NCBI GenBank assembly: GCA_002085155.1 | Contig: NASX01000013.1 | Location: forward strand, 1 to 50,371 | DNA: 50,371 nt | DNA from: Sorangiineae bacterium NIC37A_2 | GTDB taxonomy: Bacteria > Myxococcota_A > Polyangia > Polyangiales > Polyangiaceae | Direction of reading: 5' to 3' | Shown: one piece after another, positions 23,380 to 36,131 of the stretch | How the letters are laid out: the number at the start of each line of letters is the position of its first letter | Numbering within the stretch: position 1 is the stretch's first letter | Notes under the pieces: model-generated | The model's input: only the letters and a program-made list of their open reading frames with translations | The model's database searches: none | Told to the model about the DNA's origin: nothing | Made by a program: the position numbers and the translations under genes

Positions 23380-24546
23380 TCAATCCGCGCAGTCAGACGC
23401 TGGCACGGTGGTCCGGGGTGGCGCTTCCGTTTCGCCGGAGGCGCGGGGAGCGAAGCGGCTGGCCCAGGGTTCAAAGAGCGATCCCCCCTGCTCGACCGCG
23501 CGCTCGAGGAGGGCCTCAAAGGCTGGACCCGTGGCGCCGGACTTCGCCGCAGCAGCTGCGCAAGAAATCGCCGCAAGGACCCTCCCCCGCTCCAGGAACG
23601 CCTCGCCGAGGGCCGGCCAGACCTGCTCGGGGTCGCCGTCCATCGCCGCCGCCCGCCGAAGGGGGCCAATCGCCTCCCCGGGACGCCCATGGGCCAAAAG
23701 GACCAGACCGAGCCGGAGGTAGACGTCACCGGCGCCCCGCGACTCCGCCGCATATTGGACCCCGAGGCGAAGAATTTCCTCCGCCTTGTCGTAATCACCA
23801 AATTCGGCACACGCTGTACCGAGCAGACCGAGCCCCCGAGCGACGCTCAAGCGAGCGTCGGGCCCGAGGGCCTGCCCCTCCGGGGTGCGGAGGAAAATGG
23901 CGAGGGGGGCGGGCCAGCCGCCGAGCAACTCGATGACTCTGCCGAAGTCCTGAGCCTTGGCGGCCTCTTCGGCTTCGGTGACCTTACCGAGATCGATCGT
24001 GCCCTGGTTCTGGTTCCGCTGAGCGCGCTCCAGCTCTTGTCGCACGTGGGTGCGCAGGCGGGCACGGAAGGCAGGTAGCGGATAGGTCTCCTCGATATCA
24101 CCTGCAAAAAGCTCAAGCTCAGAACCTCCTCCGCCGACCCTGAGTGCGCGGAGCGAGTAACCGAAAAGCGGAGCAAGCAAGAGATACCGCGGACCAATAT
24201 GGCGCTGGAGGCCTTCGGTATCGTCGGCGCTCGCGGGCACCGGATATTCCGTCTCTTCTTGGACAAGCGCAGAGACGAGCCGCTTTCGGAACTCAGCGAG
24301 CGTCGTTGTTTCGATCATCCCCGTGCCCTGTCCATCATCCCCCATCGAGAACTCGATGAGCGTATTGTCAGGGAGCCGCCTGTCGACGGTGAGCGAGGTG
24401 ATGCGCACACCAGCGATCATCGCGAAGGCGAAGAAGCGCGGCCCAATGATGTCACAGAGAGCTTGGAAACTCGTGATGGTTTCCCCGATACGCTCGAACC
24501 AGCCATCGGCCCGTACCGCATCGAGGGGAAGGACGCTCACCTGCAT
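23380..24546 (-). CDS. TPR-repeat protein of unknown function
   Basis: 388 residues, no signal peptide, so probably cytoplasmic. The N-terminal ~200 residues (VSVLPLDAVRADGWFERIGETITSF...) resemble nothing I recognise. The C-terminal half (~205-360) is Ala/Leu/Gly-rich helical with TPR-like units such as LGTACAEFGDYDKAEEILRLG and LGLVLLAHGRPGEAIGPLRRA. The open frame starts at a GTG at 24621; the ATG at 24546 is preferred because residues before it look non-coding, but GTG at 24555 is possible, and neither has a clear ribosome site. It lies between mutY and nuoA on the same strand; neither neighbour explains it. Confidence 0.65.
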   Translation of the reverse strand: MQVSVLPLDAVRADGWFERIGETITSFQALCDIIGPRFFAFAMIAGVRITSLTVDRRLPDNTLIEFSMGDDGQGTGMIETTTLAEFRKRLVSALVQEETEYPVPASADDTEGLQRHIGPRYLLLAPLFGYSLRALRVGGGGSELELFAGDIEETYPLPAFRARLRTHVRQELERAQRNQNQGTIDLGKVTEAEEAAKAQDFGRVIELLGGWPAPLAIFLRTPEGQALGPDARLSVARGLGLLGTACAEFGDYDKAEEILRLGVQYAAESRGAGDVYLRLGLVLLAHGRPGEAIGPLRRAAAMDGDPEQVWPALGEAFLERGRVLAAISCAAAAAKSGATGPAFEALLERAVEQGGSLFEPWASRFAPRASGETEAPPRTTVPASDCAD

Positions 24547-24665
24547 CGGATTCACAATAGCGAAGATCTTGCTCGGCCCATAGACCAACGCGCACCGGGG
24601 GGCACATGCATAAACGCGCACATGGGAGGCCAGCGCGCTCCGCCAGAGCCAGCGCCGAGGACTCG

Positions 24666-25886
<1,221 letters not shown>

Positions 25887-25983
25887 GGCGCGCACTCTGC
25901 TCGAGATGGAAGCCCGGCGGCAAGTCCCCGCCTGCCTCCCTCAGATTGACGGGGCCAATTGCGAGAGGACGCGTTGTTCGTGT

Positions 25984-27879
25984 ATGCCGGAGTCCATCGT
26001 GCCTTCGAGCGCTTGGCATCTCCCGAAGTTCCTGAGCGCCGCGCTCGCTCTCGGCATGCTTGTCGTCGCCTGCGGCACAAGCAGTCAGAAGCCTCGGGAC
26101 GACGACGGCAGCGCGGGAGCCGGAAACGCCATCGACCCACCCACCTGCGAGGAGGGAAAGGTCTGCGACGGAGTGTGCGTCGACTTGCTCACGAGCGGGC
26201 GAAACTGCGGAGCCTGCGGCGTGGCCTGTGGCGAGACGTTTCGCTGTATCGGAGGCAAGTGCGCCTGCGCCGAGAACAACGCAGCATGCGAGACCGGCTG
26301 CGTACCCATCAAGACCGATCCCAACAACTGCGGCAGCTGCGGGAACAAGTGCAAAGAAGGGCGCTCCTGCGAAGACGGCAAATGCGTCTGTCCCGAGGGG
26401 AGCACCGTCTGCTCGGGAACCTGTGTCGACCTCCAGAAGAGCCAAGAGCACTGCGGAGAGTGTGGTCTTCGCTGCGGGCCCCTCGACGTGTGTCAAAACG
26501 GCATCTGTCGTCACACGCCCGGCCCTTCGAGCGACGGCTGCGGCGGAAGCGCGCGGAACGTCTCCCTTCGTCAGATCACCTGGAACCAAGGCGTCGAGGT
26601 CCCCGTCTATTCAGATGACGAAGAGCCCGAGGAGAACGCTCCTCTCCTTTCCGGCCGCCCCCTGCTCGTGAGGGCGTTTGTCGACGTCGAGCCTGCTTTC
26701 ACCAAGCGCACTCTCGCGGCTCGCCTGTTCCTGAGCTCGGACAACGAGCCGTCCGTCTACTACGACAAACGCGAGATCAGCTTCGACTCGAGACCCTACG
26801 ACCTGGACACGACATTCCAGTTCCTCGTTCCCGCCGCGGCGCTCATGGACAGCGCAGAGCTTGCGATTGAAGTCGTAGAATGTGAGCTTTCAGTGAGTGG
26901 ACCCGTGCTCTCCCCTCGCGCTCCCAAGGAAGGTGAGCTCTCCCTCGAACTCCAAGAGAGTTCCGAAATCTCCGTCGCCATCGTCCCCATCGAACACGAC
27001 GGGCGACTCCCCGACACTTCTGAGGAACACTTGGCTCCCTACGCCAGGGCCCTCGAAGCGATGTTCCCGCTCGCCCAGGCGAAACTGGCCGTCCTTCCGC
27101 CCATGACGAGCGGACAAGAAGGGACTCTCGATTTCGACGCGCTCCTCACCCGGCTCCAAGAGCGGCGCGCCACCGACCAACCGGCCCCGGACATCTACTA
27201 CTTCGGATTCGTTCGCCCGAAAGCCACGCTCAAGGAACATTGTTCGTCGAGCGACTGTACATACGGGATCGGCTACCAGACTCGCAGCTCAGCCTTCCGC
27301 GTCGCCCTCGGCATCGAATACGGCGATCGCGCCTCCGAGGACACTTTCGTGCATGAGCTCGGGCACAACATGGGCCTCGGCCACGCGCCCTGCGGAACCG
27401 ACGGAGATCCCAAGTATCCCTACCCGGACGCCGCGCTCGGCTCGCTCGGGTTCGATTTCCGCTCCCAAGAGGCGCTCGATCCGACGGAAACCAAAGACGT
27501 CATGAGCTACTGCGAGCCGACCTGGGTCAGCGACTACACCTACCGCACCGTCTTTTCGGCGCTGAACAGAGCCCAGCGCGCTCTTCGCGCCAAGGCCGAG
27601 GGCGCTCCTTCCGTAACCACGAGCACCTTCCTCTCGATTCGGACGCGAGACGGAGTCGCCCGTGTTGGCGCCGCTCCCTACCGCCTTGAGATCCCCGAAG
27701 AAGCTCCCCTGCCCGGTCTCGTGCTCGGGGCCGAGGGCACCGAGCTCCTCGAGATTCAGGTCTACCGGATCACGACGGGCGACTCACCGCTCGTCACTTG
27801 GCTGATCCCCGAGCCGGAGCAAGACTGGTACACCGTCCGCCTCCCGGACGGCACTGAGGTACCCCTCTCGCGTCCGTAG
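25984..27879 (+). CDS. Cys-rich metzincin-type metalloprotease lipoprotein
   Basis: 631 residues. The signal peptide ends in a lipobox (LGMLVVAC), predicting an outer-surface or periplasmic lipoprotein. After a short linker come three Cys-rich repeats (~45-175; pattern C-x-G-x-C-V/xD-L...NCG-x-CG-x-C) like the Stig1-type repeats of myxobacterial surface proteins. A beta-rich region follows, then a zinc protease core: H457-E-L-G-H461-N-M-G-L-G-H467 and a Met-turn DVMSYC near residue 507, the HExxHxxGxxH metzincin layout also seen in StcE/M66 and gametolysin-like enzymes. The open frame begins 33 codons earlier at 25885, but only the ATG at 25984 gives a proper signal peptide. Substrate unknown. 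Plausible secretion partner: the gsp system at the right end (inference). Confidence 0.85.
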   Translation: MPESIVPSSAWHLPKFLSAALALGMLVVACGTSSQKPRDDDGSAGAGNAIDPPTCEEGKVCDGVCVDLLTSGRNCGACGVACGETFRCIGGKCACAENNAACETGCVPIKTDPNNCGSCGNKCKEGRSCEDGKCVCPEGSTVCSGTCVDLQKSQEHCGECGLRCGPLDVCQNGICRHTPGPSSDGCGGSARNVSLRQITWNQGVEVPVYSDDEEPEENAPLLSGRPLLVRAFVDVEPAFTKRTLAARLFLSSDNEPSVYYDKREISFDSRPYDLDTTFQFLVPAAALMDSAELAIEVVECELSVSGPVLSPRAPKEGELSLELQESSEISVAIVPIEHDGRLPDTSEEHLAPYARALEAMFPLAQAKLAVLPPMTSGQEGTLDFDALLTRLQERRATDQPAPDIYYFGFVRPKATLKEHCSSSDCTYGIGYQTRSSAFRVALGIEYGDRASEDTFVHELGHNMGLGHAPCGTDGDPKYPYPDAALGSLGFDFRSQEALDPTETKDVMSYCEPTWVSDYTYRTVFSALNRAQRALRAKAEGAPSVTTSTFLSIRTRDGVARVGAAPYRLEIPEEAPLPGLVLGAEGTELLEIQVYRITTGDSPLVTWLIPEPEQDWYTVRLPDGTEVPLSRP

Positions 27880-27923
27880 TCTGAGCTCGCAGGCCTGGCC
27901 GGGCCACAGACGTCAAGAGACGC

Positions 27924-28754
27924 TCAGAGCCGGATCGAAAACTCGCCGCGGCCGGTCACGACCGCCGAACCGCCCACTCGGACCAATAGCCCCCTCGTCG
28001 TCTCACGCGCGACGGACGTCCGCACCACACTCCGACGACCCGGAAGGGTTTCAAACTCGATCTCCGTCGGCTCGGGGCCCGGGGCCCCTCCCTGGAGATG
28101 GAAACCGAGAGTCGCCATCGCGGAGAGCTCCGGGAGGGCACCGCGCTCAGAATCGCTCGAAAAATAGCGGGCCTGGGCGCCGTCTGAATAGACGACGACG
28201 CTGCCAGAATAGCCCTGAAGGCGCGTCGGATCGAAGCGGACCTCTTCGAGCGGCCCCGAAACCCGGGCCAGCACACACTGCCCCACTTCGCTCTGGTAGG
28301 CCTGAAGCTGAGCTTTCGTCTCCGCGGAGAGACCGAGGGCCGACTGAATCCCCTCCTCGCTTTGCAGCTCTACCGCCCGAGGCGCGGATAGCGACCAATG
28401 AGCGAGATGTAACAGGTCGCCGCTTCGCTCCATCTCGAGCTCAAATCGACCCGAGGGAGTCTCGAGACAAAGCCGCGGGATCACGAGGTGGCTCCCGAGG
28501 ATCCAAGCAGCGCCGAGCAGCGAGGGACCGGGCAAAGAGCGCTCACCTTCCGGGGAGAAGGTCCGGATGTGACCGTGAACCCCCTGTTCGCCGCGGGTGA
28601 CGAAGACCACTTCGGGCAAGTTCAGGCTCGCCGCGATCTTGTGCATCGCAGAGGGCGCGAGGCCCCGCGCGTCGACGAAGACAGCGGTCGGAATGCCTTC
28701 GAACTGAACGTCGGTCAGGACCTCAAGGGTGTTGTAGCGAAGGATCTTGGACAC
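27924..28754 (-). CDS. Diverged PhzF-superfamily protein
   Basis: 276 residues with PhzF/DapF-like fold signatures in the N-terminal half: a VLTDVQFEGIPTAVFVDARGL opening in the place of the usual F-G-G-N-P-x-A-V, Glu48 in NLPEVVFV at the position of the PhzF catalytic Glu, and RTFSPEGE...LLGAAWIL where the family has F-TP-E-x-E-x-P-F-x-G-H-x-TLGAA. The typical N-P and G-H-P motifs are changed (IP; LPGPSLLG), so isomerase activity is uncertain. The start is GTG. It converges on the metalloprotease gene and precedes nothing obviously related. Not evidence for phenazine synthesis. Confidence 0.7.
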   Translation of the reverse strand: MSKILRYNTLEVLTDVQFEGIPTAVFVDARGLAPSAMHKIAASLNLPEVVFVTRGEQGVHGHIRTFSPEGERSLPGPSLLGAAWILGSHLVIPRLCLETPSGRFELEMERSGDLLHLAHWSLSAPRAVELQSEEGIQSALGLSAETKAQLQAYQSEVGQCVLARVSGPLEEVRFDPTRLQGYSGSVVVYSDGAQARYFSSDSERGALPELSAMATLGFHLQGGAPGPEPTEIEFETLPGRRSVVRTSVARETTRGLLVRVGGSAVVTGRGEFSIRL

Positions 28755-28810
28755 TCTCGCCTACGGCTCGAATCAGAAGGGCTCCCCCAGTCCCGGGAGC
28801 CCTCTCTCAC

Positions 28811-31540
<2,730 letters not shown>

Positions 31541-31877
31541 TCTTGTGTTCTCCGGTCAGTTTCGCGGCGCCCGGCGACGCGCGCTCAGCGAGGGAACTCG
31601 TCGTTCCGGCTGGAGGCGCCGAGTCGTTTTGGAACGCGGCTCAATGGAGGTGTGGTTCTGGGGCCTCGGGTGAGGCCGGCTCGGGGCGCCCTTGGATCGG
31701 CCGAGCCCCTTACTTCGAGTCATAGTGCCCCCCGGTCCCGCCGTCGAGGGATCCAGGTTCGAGAAAAGACATCACCGGGGCGCAAGTTTTTAGGGTTTCC
31801 GGGCTGTGAAAGGCGCGTACCCCATGCCGCGCCCAGGGCGTCAGTGTTTCCGGCTGGGTGTGCTAGGAAGAAGGCGA
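31541..31877. other. Divergent intergenic region aceE / metallophosphoesterase
   Basis: About 340 bp without a gene; a + frame entering from 31806 is upstream of a better start. It must hold promoters for aceE (-) and the phosphoesterase (+). Visible structure: GGCTCGG and CCGAGCC (near 31678 and 31708) as a loose dyad. No clear hexamers are seen. Confidence 0.45.
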
Positions 31878-33062
31878 ATGACCGCGTCTCAGCTCCTGGT
31901 CTGGGCACTCCTTGCAGGCAGCGTCACGGGCCTTGGACATTATTACGTGTGGCGCAGGCTGGTCCGGGACGCCTCCCTGCCGCGCCCTTGGCACAGGGCT
32001 CTGACCGTTGCCCTGTCGGCTCTCGCCGTCGGCCTGCCCCTGACGATGATCCTGGGGCGGCAGCTGCCCCGCGAAGCCGTCAGCTGGCTCGCGGTCATGG
32101 CGTTCCTCTGGATGGGGATCCTCTCCAACCTCTTCTGGTTCCTGGTGCTTACGGAGCCGGGCCGCCTTTTTCTGGTGTCGTGGAAGAGAAGGTCGGATAG
32201 CGCCCCCGAAAATGCCGCCCGGCGCCAAATTTTCAAGCGCGGCTTGGCCGCAGGCGTCGCCTTCGCCGGGGCAAGCTTCTCGGGTCTCGGCGTCGCTCGT
32301 GCCCTCGGTCCGTTTCAGATCACCGAGCTCGACGTCACCCTGAAGAGACTGCCTCGGACCTTTGACGGCTACCGGATCGTCCAGGTCTCAGACATCCACG
32401 TCGGACCGACCATCGGGCGCTCCTTCATCGAAGCCATGGTCGAGGAAGTGAATCGCCTCGGCGCCGACCTCGTCGCCATCACCGGAGATCTCGTCGACGG
32501 CAGCGTCGCCTCTCTCCGTCATCACACCGAACCTCTCCGGGACCTTCGTGCAACTGACGGGACCTACTTCGTGACCGGCAACCACGAGTACTACTCAGGC
32601 GCTGATGACTGGGTGATGGAGCTTGAGCGGCTCGGCATCGTGACTCTCAAGAACTCACGCGTGGAACTGGCGCGGGGCGACGCTCGCATCGATCTAGCGG
32701 GTGTCACCGACTACCGTGCAGCTCCCTACGGAGACGCTCCCGATCTCGCTCTCGCCCTGGAAGGTCGCGATCCGAATCGAGAGCTGATCTTGCTCGCGCA
32801 CCAGCCCGCAGAGCTCGAAAATGCGCGCAAACACGGCGTTGGACTTCAGCTCTCCGGACACACCCACGGCGGGCAGTTCTGGCCCTGGACCTTGGTCGTG
32901 GCGATGATTCAGCCAGTGGTCCGCGGGCTAGCGCGATTCGGCGACACTCAGGTATATGTGAACACTGGCACAGGATATTGGGGTCCGCCGCTCCGAACCG
33001 ACAACGCGCCCGAGATCACGCTCGTTCGGCTGCGCGCTCCCTCGGTCGACCGCGCGCCGTAA
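31878..33062 (+). CDS. Membrane-anchored metallophosphoesterase
   Basis: 394 residues. Three N-terminal hydrophobic segments (~5-25, ~40-62, ~70-92) are followed by a basic RRQIFKRG stretch with another hydrophobic segment, then a calcineurin-like phosphoesterase domain (~150-390). Metal motifs occur in order: SDIHVG, GDLVDG, GNHEYY, AHQP, GHTHGG. This matches the YkuE/YaeI group, some of which act on lipid or UDP-sugar phosphates; the substrate is not deducible. The ATG at 31878 is chosen because AGGAAGAAGG precedes it. Converges on the FAD protein gene with only 2 bp between stops. Confidence 0.9.
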   Translation: MTASQLLVWALLAGSVTGLGHYYVWRRLVRDASLPRPWHRALTVALSALAVGLPLTMILGRQLPREAVSWLAVMAFLWMGILSNLFWFLVLTEPGRLFLVSWKRRSDSAPENAARRQIFKRGLAAGVAFAGASFSGLGVARALGPFQITELDVTLKRLPRTFDGYRIVQVSDIHVGPTIGRSFIEAMVEEVNRLGADLVAITGDLVDGSVASLRHHTEPLRDLRATDGTYFVTGNHEYYSGADDWVMELERLGIVTLKNSRVELARGDARIDLAGVTDYRAAPYGDAPDLALALEGRDPNRELILLAHQPAELENARKHGVGLQLSGHTHGGQFWPWTLVVAMIQPVVRGLARFGDTQVYVNTGTGYWGPPLRTDNAPEITLVRLRAPSVDRAP

Positions 33063-33064
33063 CG

Positions 33065-34669
33065 TCAGCTGCGCGCGGCTTGACGCAGAGCGACCTTCTC
33101 GGCGACTCGAAGTCCATCGACTGCGGCGCTCACAATGCCCCCGGCGTAACCAGCACCTTCTCCGGTCGGGAAAAGTCCGGCCGCCTTCGGTGCTTCGAGA
33201 GAGCTCGGGTCACGGGTGATCCGGACCGGGGAGCTGGTCCGGGACTCCACGCCGACCAAGATCGCGTCTTCGGTCACATAGCCGCGCAAGTTCCGGCCAA
33301 AACGCATCAAGGCTGCCCTGAGCCGCGCCGCCAACTTGAGCCCGGTCGCGTCGACTGCCTGGCCCACGTCCGCCGCGGTCAGCCCAGGCAGATAGGAGGT
33401 CTTCGGAAGGGTGCTGCTCTCACGCCCGGCCAGAAAATCCGTGACCCGGATCGCCGGCGCACGATTCTGACCTCCGCCGAGCTCAGCGGCGCGACGCTCG
33501 GCACGTACCTGGACCTCAAAGCCCACAAGCGGCGAATCGATCCCGAGCGTCTGCATGTCCGAGACGTCGATCTGAACCACAAGACCCGAGTTTGCGAAAT
33601 CTGAGTCGCGCTTGGAGAGGCTCATTCCGTTGACGACGAGGTGCTCTGTGTCCGTGTGCGCCGGCACGATCCAGCCGCCCGGGCACATGCAGAACGAGAA
33701 CACCCCGCGCCCGTCGATCTCTTGAGCGACGCGATAGGAGGCGGCGCCGAGCTTCGGATGGCAAGCGTCTTTGCCGTACTGGATCTCATTGATGAGGCTT
33801 TGGGGATGTTCGATGCGGACGCCGAGCGCAAAGCCCTTGACCTCGAGATCGAGCCCGAGCGCCGCGCAGAGCTGCCCGACGTCGCGCGCCGAATGACCCG
33901 TCGCGAGCACAACCGAATCCGCAGGCCACATCGACTGCTCCTGGGTCTCGACGTCCTCGACCTTTACCGCGACAACGCGGCGCGCCTCTCCCTGTCCTTC
34001 AAGCTCAATTCCGACAAGGCGAGTTCCGAAGCGGAACTCTATGCCCACGGACTCGAGCTCCTCCCGCATGCTCGAGATCACCTTCGGCAAGAGGTTCGAG
34101 CCGATGTGAGGCCGAGCGTCGAGCAGGATGTTCGCGGGCGCGCCGTGGCGCACAAGGATCTCGAGAACATCACGAACGTCCCCGCGCTTATGGCTGCGCG
34201 TGTAGAGCTTGCCGTCGCTATAGGTCCCGGCTCCACCTTCTCCGAAACAATAGTTGCTGTTCGGATCCACCCCACCGCGGGCGTTCAATAGTTTGAGATC
34301 CCTGCGCCGCGGTTGAACAGGTTTGCCCCGCTCGACGACAGTGGCCGCGACTCCGCGCCGGGCGAGCTCGTAGGCGCAAAAAAGACCGGCCGGTCCATCA
34401 CCCACGATGATGACCCTGGCAGGGCCTCTCACCTCGCGCGGCGGATTGTGCTCTTCTCCGGCCTGTTCTTCCTCGTCGAACCCGAGCAGAAAGTGGATCC
34501 TCACCCTGCCCCCGCGCGCGTCAATGCTGCGCTTCAGAAGGCGCGGCAGAGCGAGCTCGGCTGCCGGAACCCCCAGGGCGCGCGCAGCCTTATTCCGGAG
34601 GTATTCCGGATCCTCGGGTTCATCGAGCCCGAGCGTTACCTCGACCTCTTTCGGCCACGCCTTGCTCAT
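33065..34669 (-). CDS. COG2509-type FAD-dependent oxidoreductase
   Basis: 534 residues. An N-terminal ~85-residue domain (KEVEVTLGLDEPEDPEYLRNKAARALGV...RSIDARGGRVRIHFLLGF) precedes the FAD-binding Rossmann motif VIIVGDGPAGLFCAYEL. Further family blocks: NYCFGEGGAGTYSDGKLYTR, CMCPGGWIVPA, GYVTEDAILVGVESRTSSPVRI, and GLFPTGEGAGYAGGI near the C-terminus. These define the uncharacterised 'NAD(FAD)-utilizing dehydrogenase' group found in many bacteria; the reaction is unknown. It follows the sulfatase-like gene by 12 bp. Confidence 0.88.
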   Translation of the reverse strand: MSKAWPKEVEVTLGLDEPEDPEYLRNKAARALGVPAAELALPRLLKRSIDARGGRVRIHFLLGFDEEEQAGEEHNPPREVRGPARVIIVGDGPAGLFCAYELARRGVAATVVERGKPVQPRRRDLKLLNARGGVDPNSNYCFGEGGAGTYSDGKLYTRSHKRGDVRDVLEILVRHGAPANILLDARPHIGSNLLPKVISSMREELESVGIEFRFGTRLVGIELEGQGEARRVVAVKVEDVETQEQSMWPADSVVLATGHSARDVGQLCAALGLDLEVKGFALGVRIEHPQSLINEIQYGKDACHPKLGAASYRVAQEIDGRGVFSFCMCPGGWIVPAHTDTEHLVVNGMSLSKRDSDFANSGLVVQIDVSDMQTLGIDSPLVGFEVQVRAERRAAELGGGQNRAPAIRVTDFLAGRESSTLPKTSYLPGLTAADVGQAVDATGLKLAARLRAALMRFGRNLRGYVTEDAILVGVESRTSSPVRITRDPSSLEAPKAAGLFPTGEGAGYAGGIVSAAVDGLRVAEKVALRQAARS

Positions 34670-34681
34670 CGTCGATCCCCG

Positions 34682-36067
34682 TCACTTCGAGGTCTTGGCG
34701 GGCCCCGTCGGGCCGTCGGCGCTCTTGCCGCTCTTGAGCTTGCTGCCGCCGTAGGGTTTCACCACCGGAAGCTCCTTGAACTTGGCGTCGATGAGCGCGG
34801 AGAGCTCTTTGACCTTCTCGGGCTCGTCCTTGCTCTTGTCGGTCAGCTCCCCGGGATCGCTCTCGAGATCAAAGAGCATCTTCTTTCCGCTGTCGAACAC
34901 GATCAGCTTGTATCGCCCAGACACCACGGCGCGGCGGGCCGCATTGTTGGTGTCCTCGGCGAGCTCGAGGAAGAGCGGCTCTCGATTCTCCGGCTCTGCT
35001 CCGTAAAGCTCCGGAACCATGCTCTTGCCTTGGAAGCCCTCGATCGGGTCGATCCCCATCAGCTCGAGGATGGTCGGCGCGAGATCAATGTGGGTGCGGC
35101 CAGCTCCGATGCGCCGCGGAGGGACGCCCGGCAGGTGGACGATGAGCGGGATGCGCGTGAGCACCTCCCAGAGCTCAAAGGCATGTTTGTACATGCCGTG
35201 CTCGCCGAAGGCTTCGCCGTGGTCCGCGGAGATCAAGAGCGCCGTCGACTCCCAGTACGGCTGTTTCTTCGCAAACTCTAGGAATTCGCCGATGTGACGG
35301 TCGACGAAGAAGACCTCCGAGTCGTAGCGTCCCCGGTTATCCTTGCCAAAATCAGGCGTCTCCTCGTGTTTGACGTACTGATCGTGGGGATCCATGAGAT
35401 GGCTCCAGAGGAAGAACTGGCCGCTCGTGTTCTTCGGATCAGAGAGGAGCTCAGTGATCGCGGCGAAGCTCCGCGGCGTGGTGACGCTCTCGTCCGTCTG
35501 CGCATTCCAGCTGAGCCCCGGGACCATCTTCCAAATATCGAAGCCCTGTTTCAGGCCGGGCGCTCGGTCGAAGTACAGGTGCGCGTGGACCGCCATGGTG
35601 CGCGCGCCGCTCGCCTGCATGGACTCGCTGATCCAGTCATTGGCCAGGGAATAGTTCGTGAAGAACGTGCCCGTCCGGTAGAGGGTCGAGGCGTACCGTC
35701 CGCTCAGCATGGTGGCGACGGTTTGCGCCGTGTAGCTCGAGACGCTCCGATAGTTCTCGTAAACGATGCTCTCTTCCGCGAGCTTCGTGAGATGGGGCGC
35801 GATCTGTTTGGGGTACCCGGTCCAGGGCATGTCCGCGCGCAGAGCGTCGATCGTCAGGAGCACGACGTTCCACTTCTTCTTCTCCGGACGCGGAGGTTCC
35901 GCCGGAGGCTCGACCGTCTTCTCTTTCGCTGGCTGAGCCTCGTCCGCGGCGCTCGCGGCGGGGTCAGGCATTTCTTTTTGGGTCGCCGAAGGCGAGTCGT
36001 TCTTTTTGCACCCGAGCGACAAGAGCGCGGAGGACAAGAGGATGACGCTGGTCCGTGTACGAATCAT
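34682..36067 (-). CDS. Sulfatase/alkaline-phosphatase superfamily lipoprotein
   Basis: 461 residues. The signal peptide has lipobox LSLGC (Cys20), followed by a ~45-residue Pro/Glu/Lys linker and a sulfatase-fold domain: VVLLTIDALRAD (metal Asp74), a nucleophile region SSYTAQTVATMLSG, GQFFLWSHLMDPHDQY, and ISADHGEAFGEHGMYKH. The Cys-x-Pro-x-Arg of formylglycine sulfatases is replaced; alignment puts Thr113 at the nucleophile. It is therefore more likely a phospho- or sulfo-transferase/hydrolase of the Thr-type than a classical sulfatase. Short Lys/Ser/Gly tail. Co-directional, 64 bp after the SbcC-like gene. Confidence 0.85.
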   Translation of the reverse strand: MIRTRTSVILLSSALLSLGCKKNDSPSATQKEMPDPAASAADEAQPAKEKTVEPPAEPPRPEKKKWNVVLLTIDALRADMPWTGYPKQIAPHLTKLAEESIVYENYRSVSSYTAQTVATMLSGRYASTLYRTGTFFTNYSLANDWISESMQASGARTMAVHAHLYFDRAPGLKQGFDIWKMVPGLSWNAQTDESVTTPRSFAAITELLSDPKNTSGQFFLWSHLMDPHDQYVKHEETPDFGKDNRGRYDSEVFFVDRHIGEFLEFAKKQPYWESTALLISADHGEAFGEHGMYKHAFELWEVLTRIPLIVHLPGVPPRRIGAGRTHIDLAPTILELMGIDPIEGFQGKSMVPELYGAEPENREPLFLELAEDTNNAARRAVVSGRYKLIVFDSGKKMLFDLESDPGELTDKSKDEPEKVKELSALIDAKFKELPVVKPYGGSKLKSGKSADGPTGPAKTSK

Positions 36068-36131
36068 CGGTGGGGCGCTCTATAGCGCATCTCGGAAAAA
36101 TATGTCCCTTCACGGCCGAAAAGCGCGACAG

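Noticed and set aside
27924-28754. Phenazine biosynthesis cluster
   Set aside because: Only a diverged PhzF-fold gene is present; no phzA-G partners occur, and the family has many unrelated roles.
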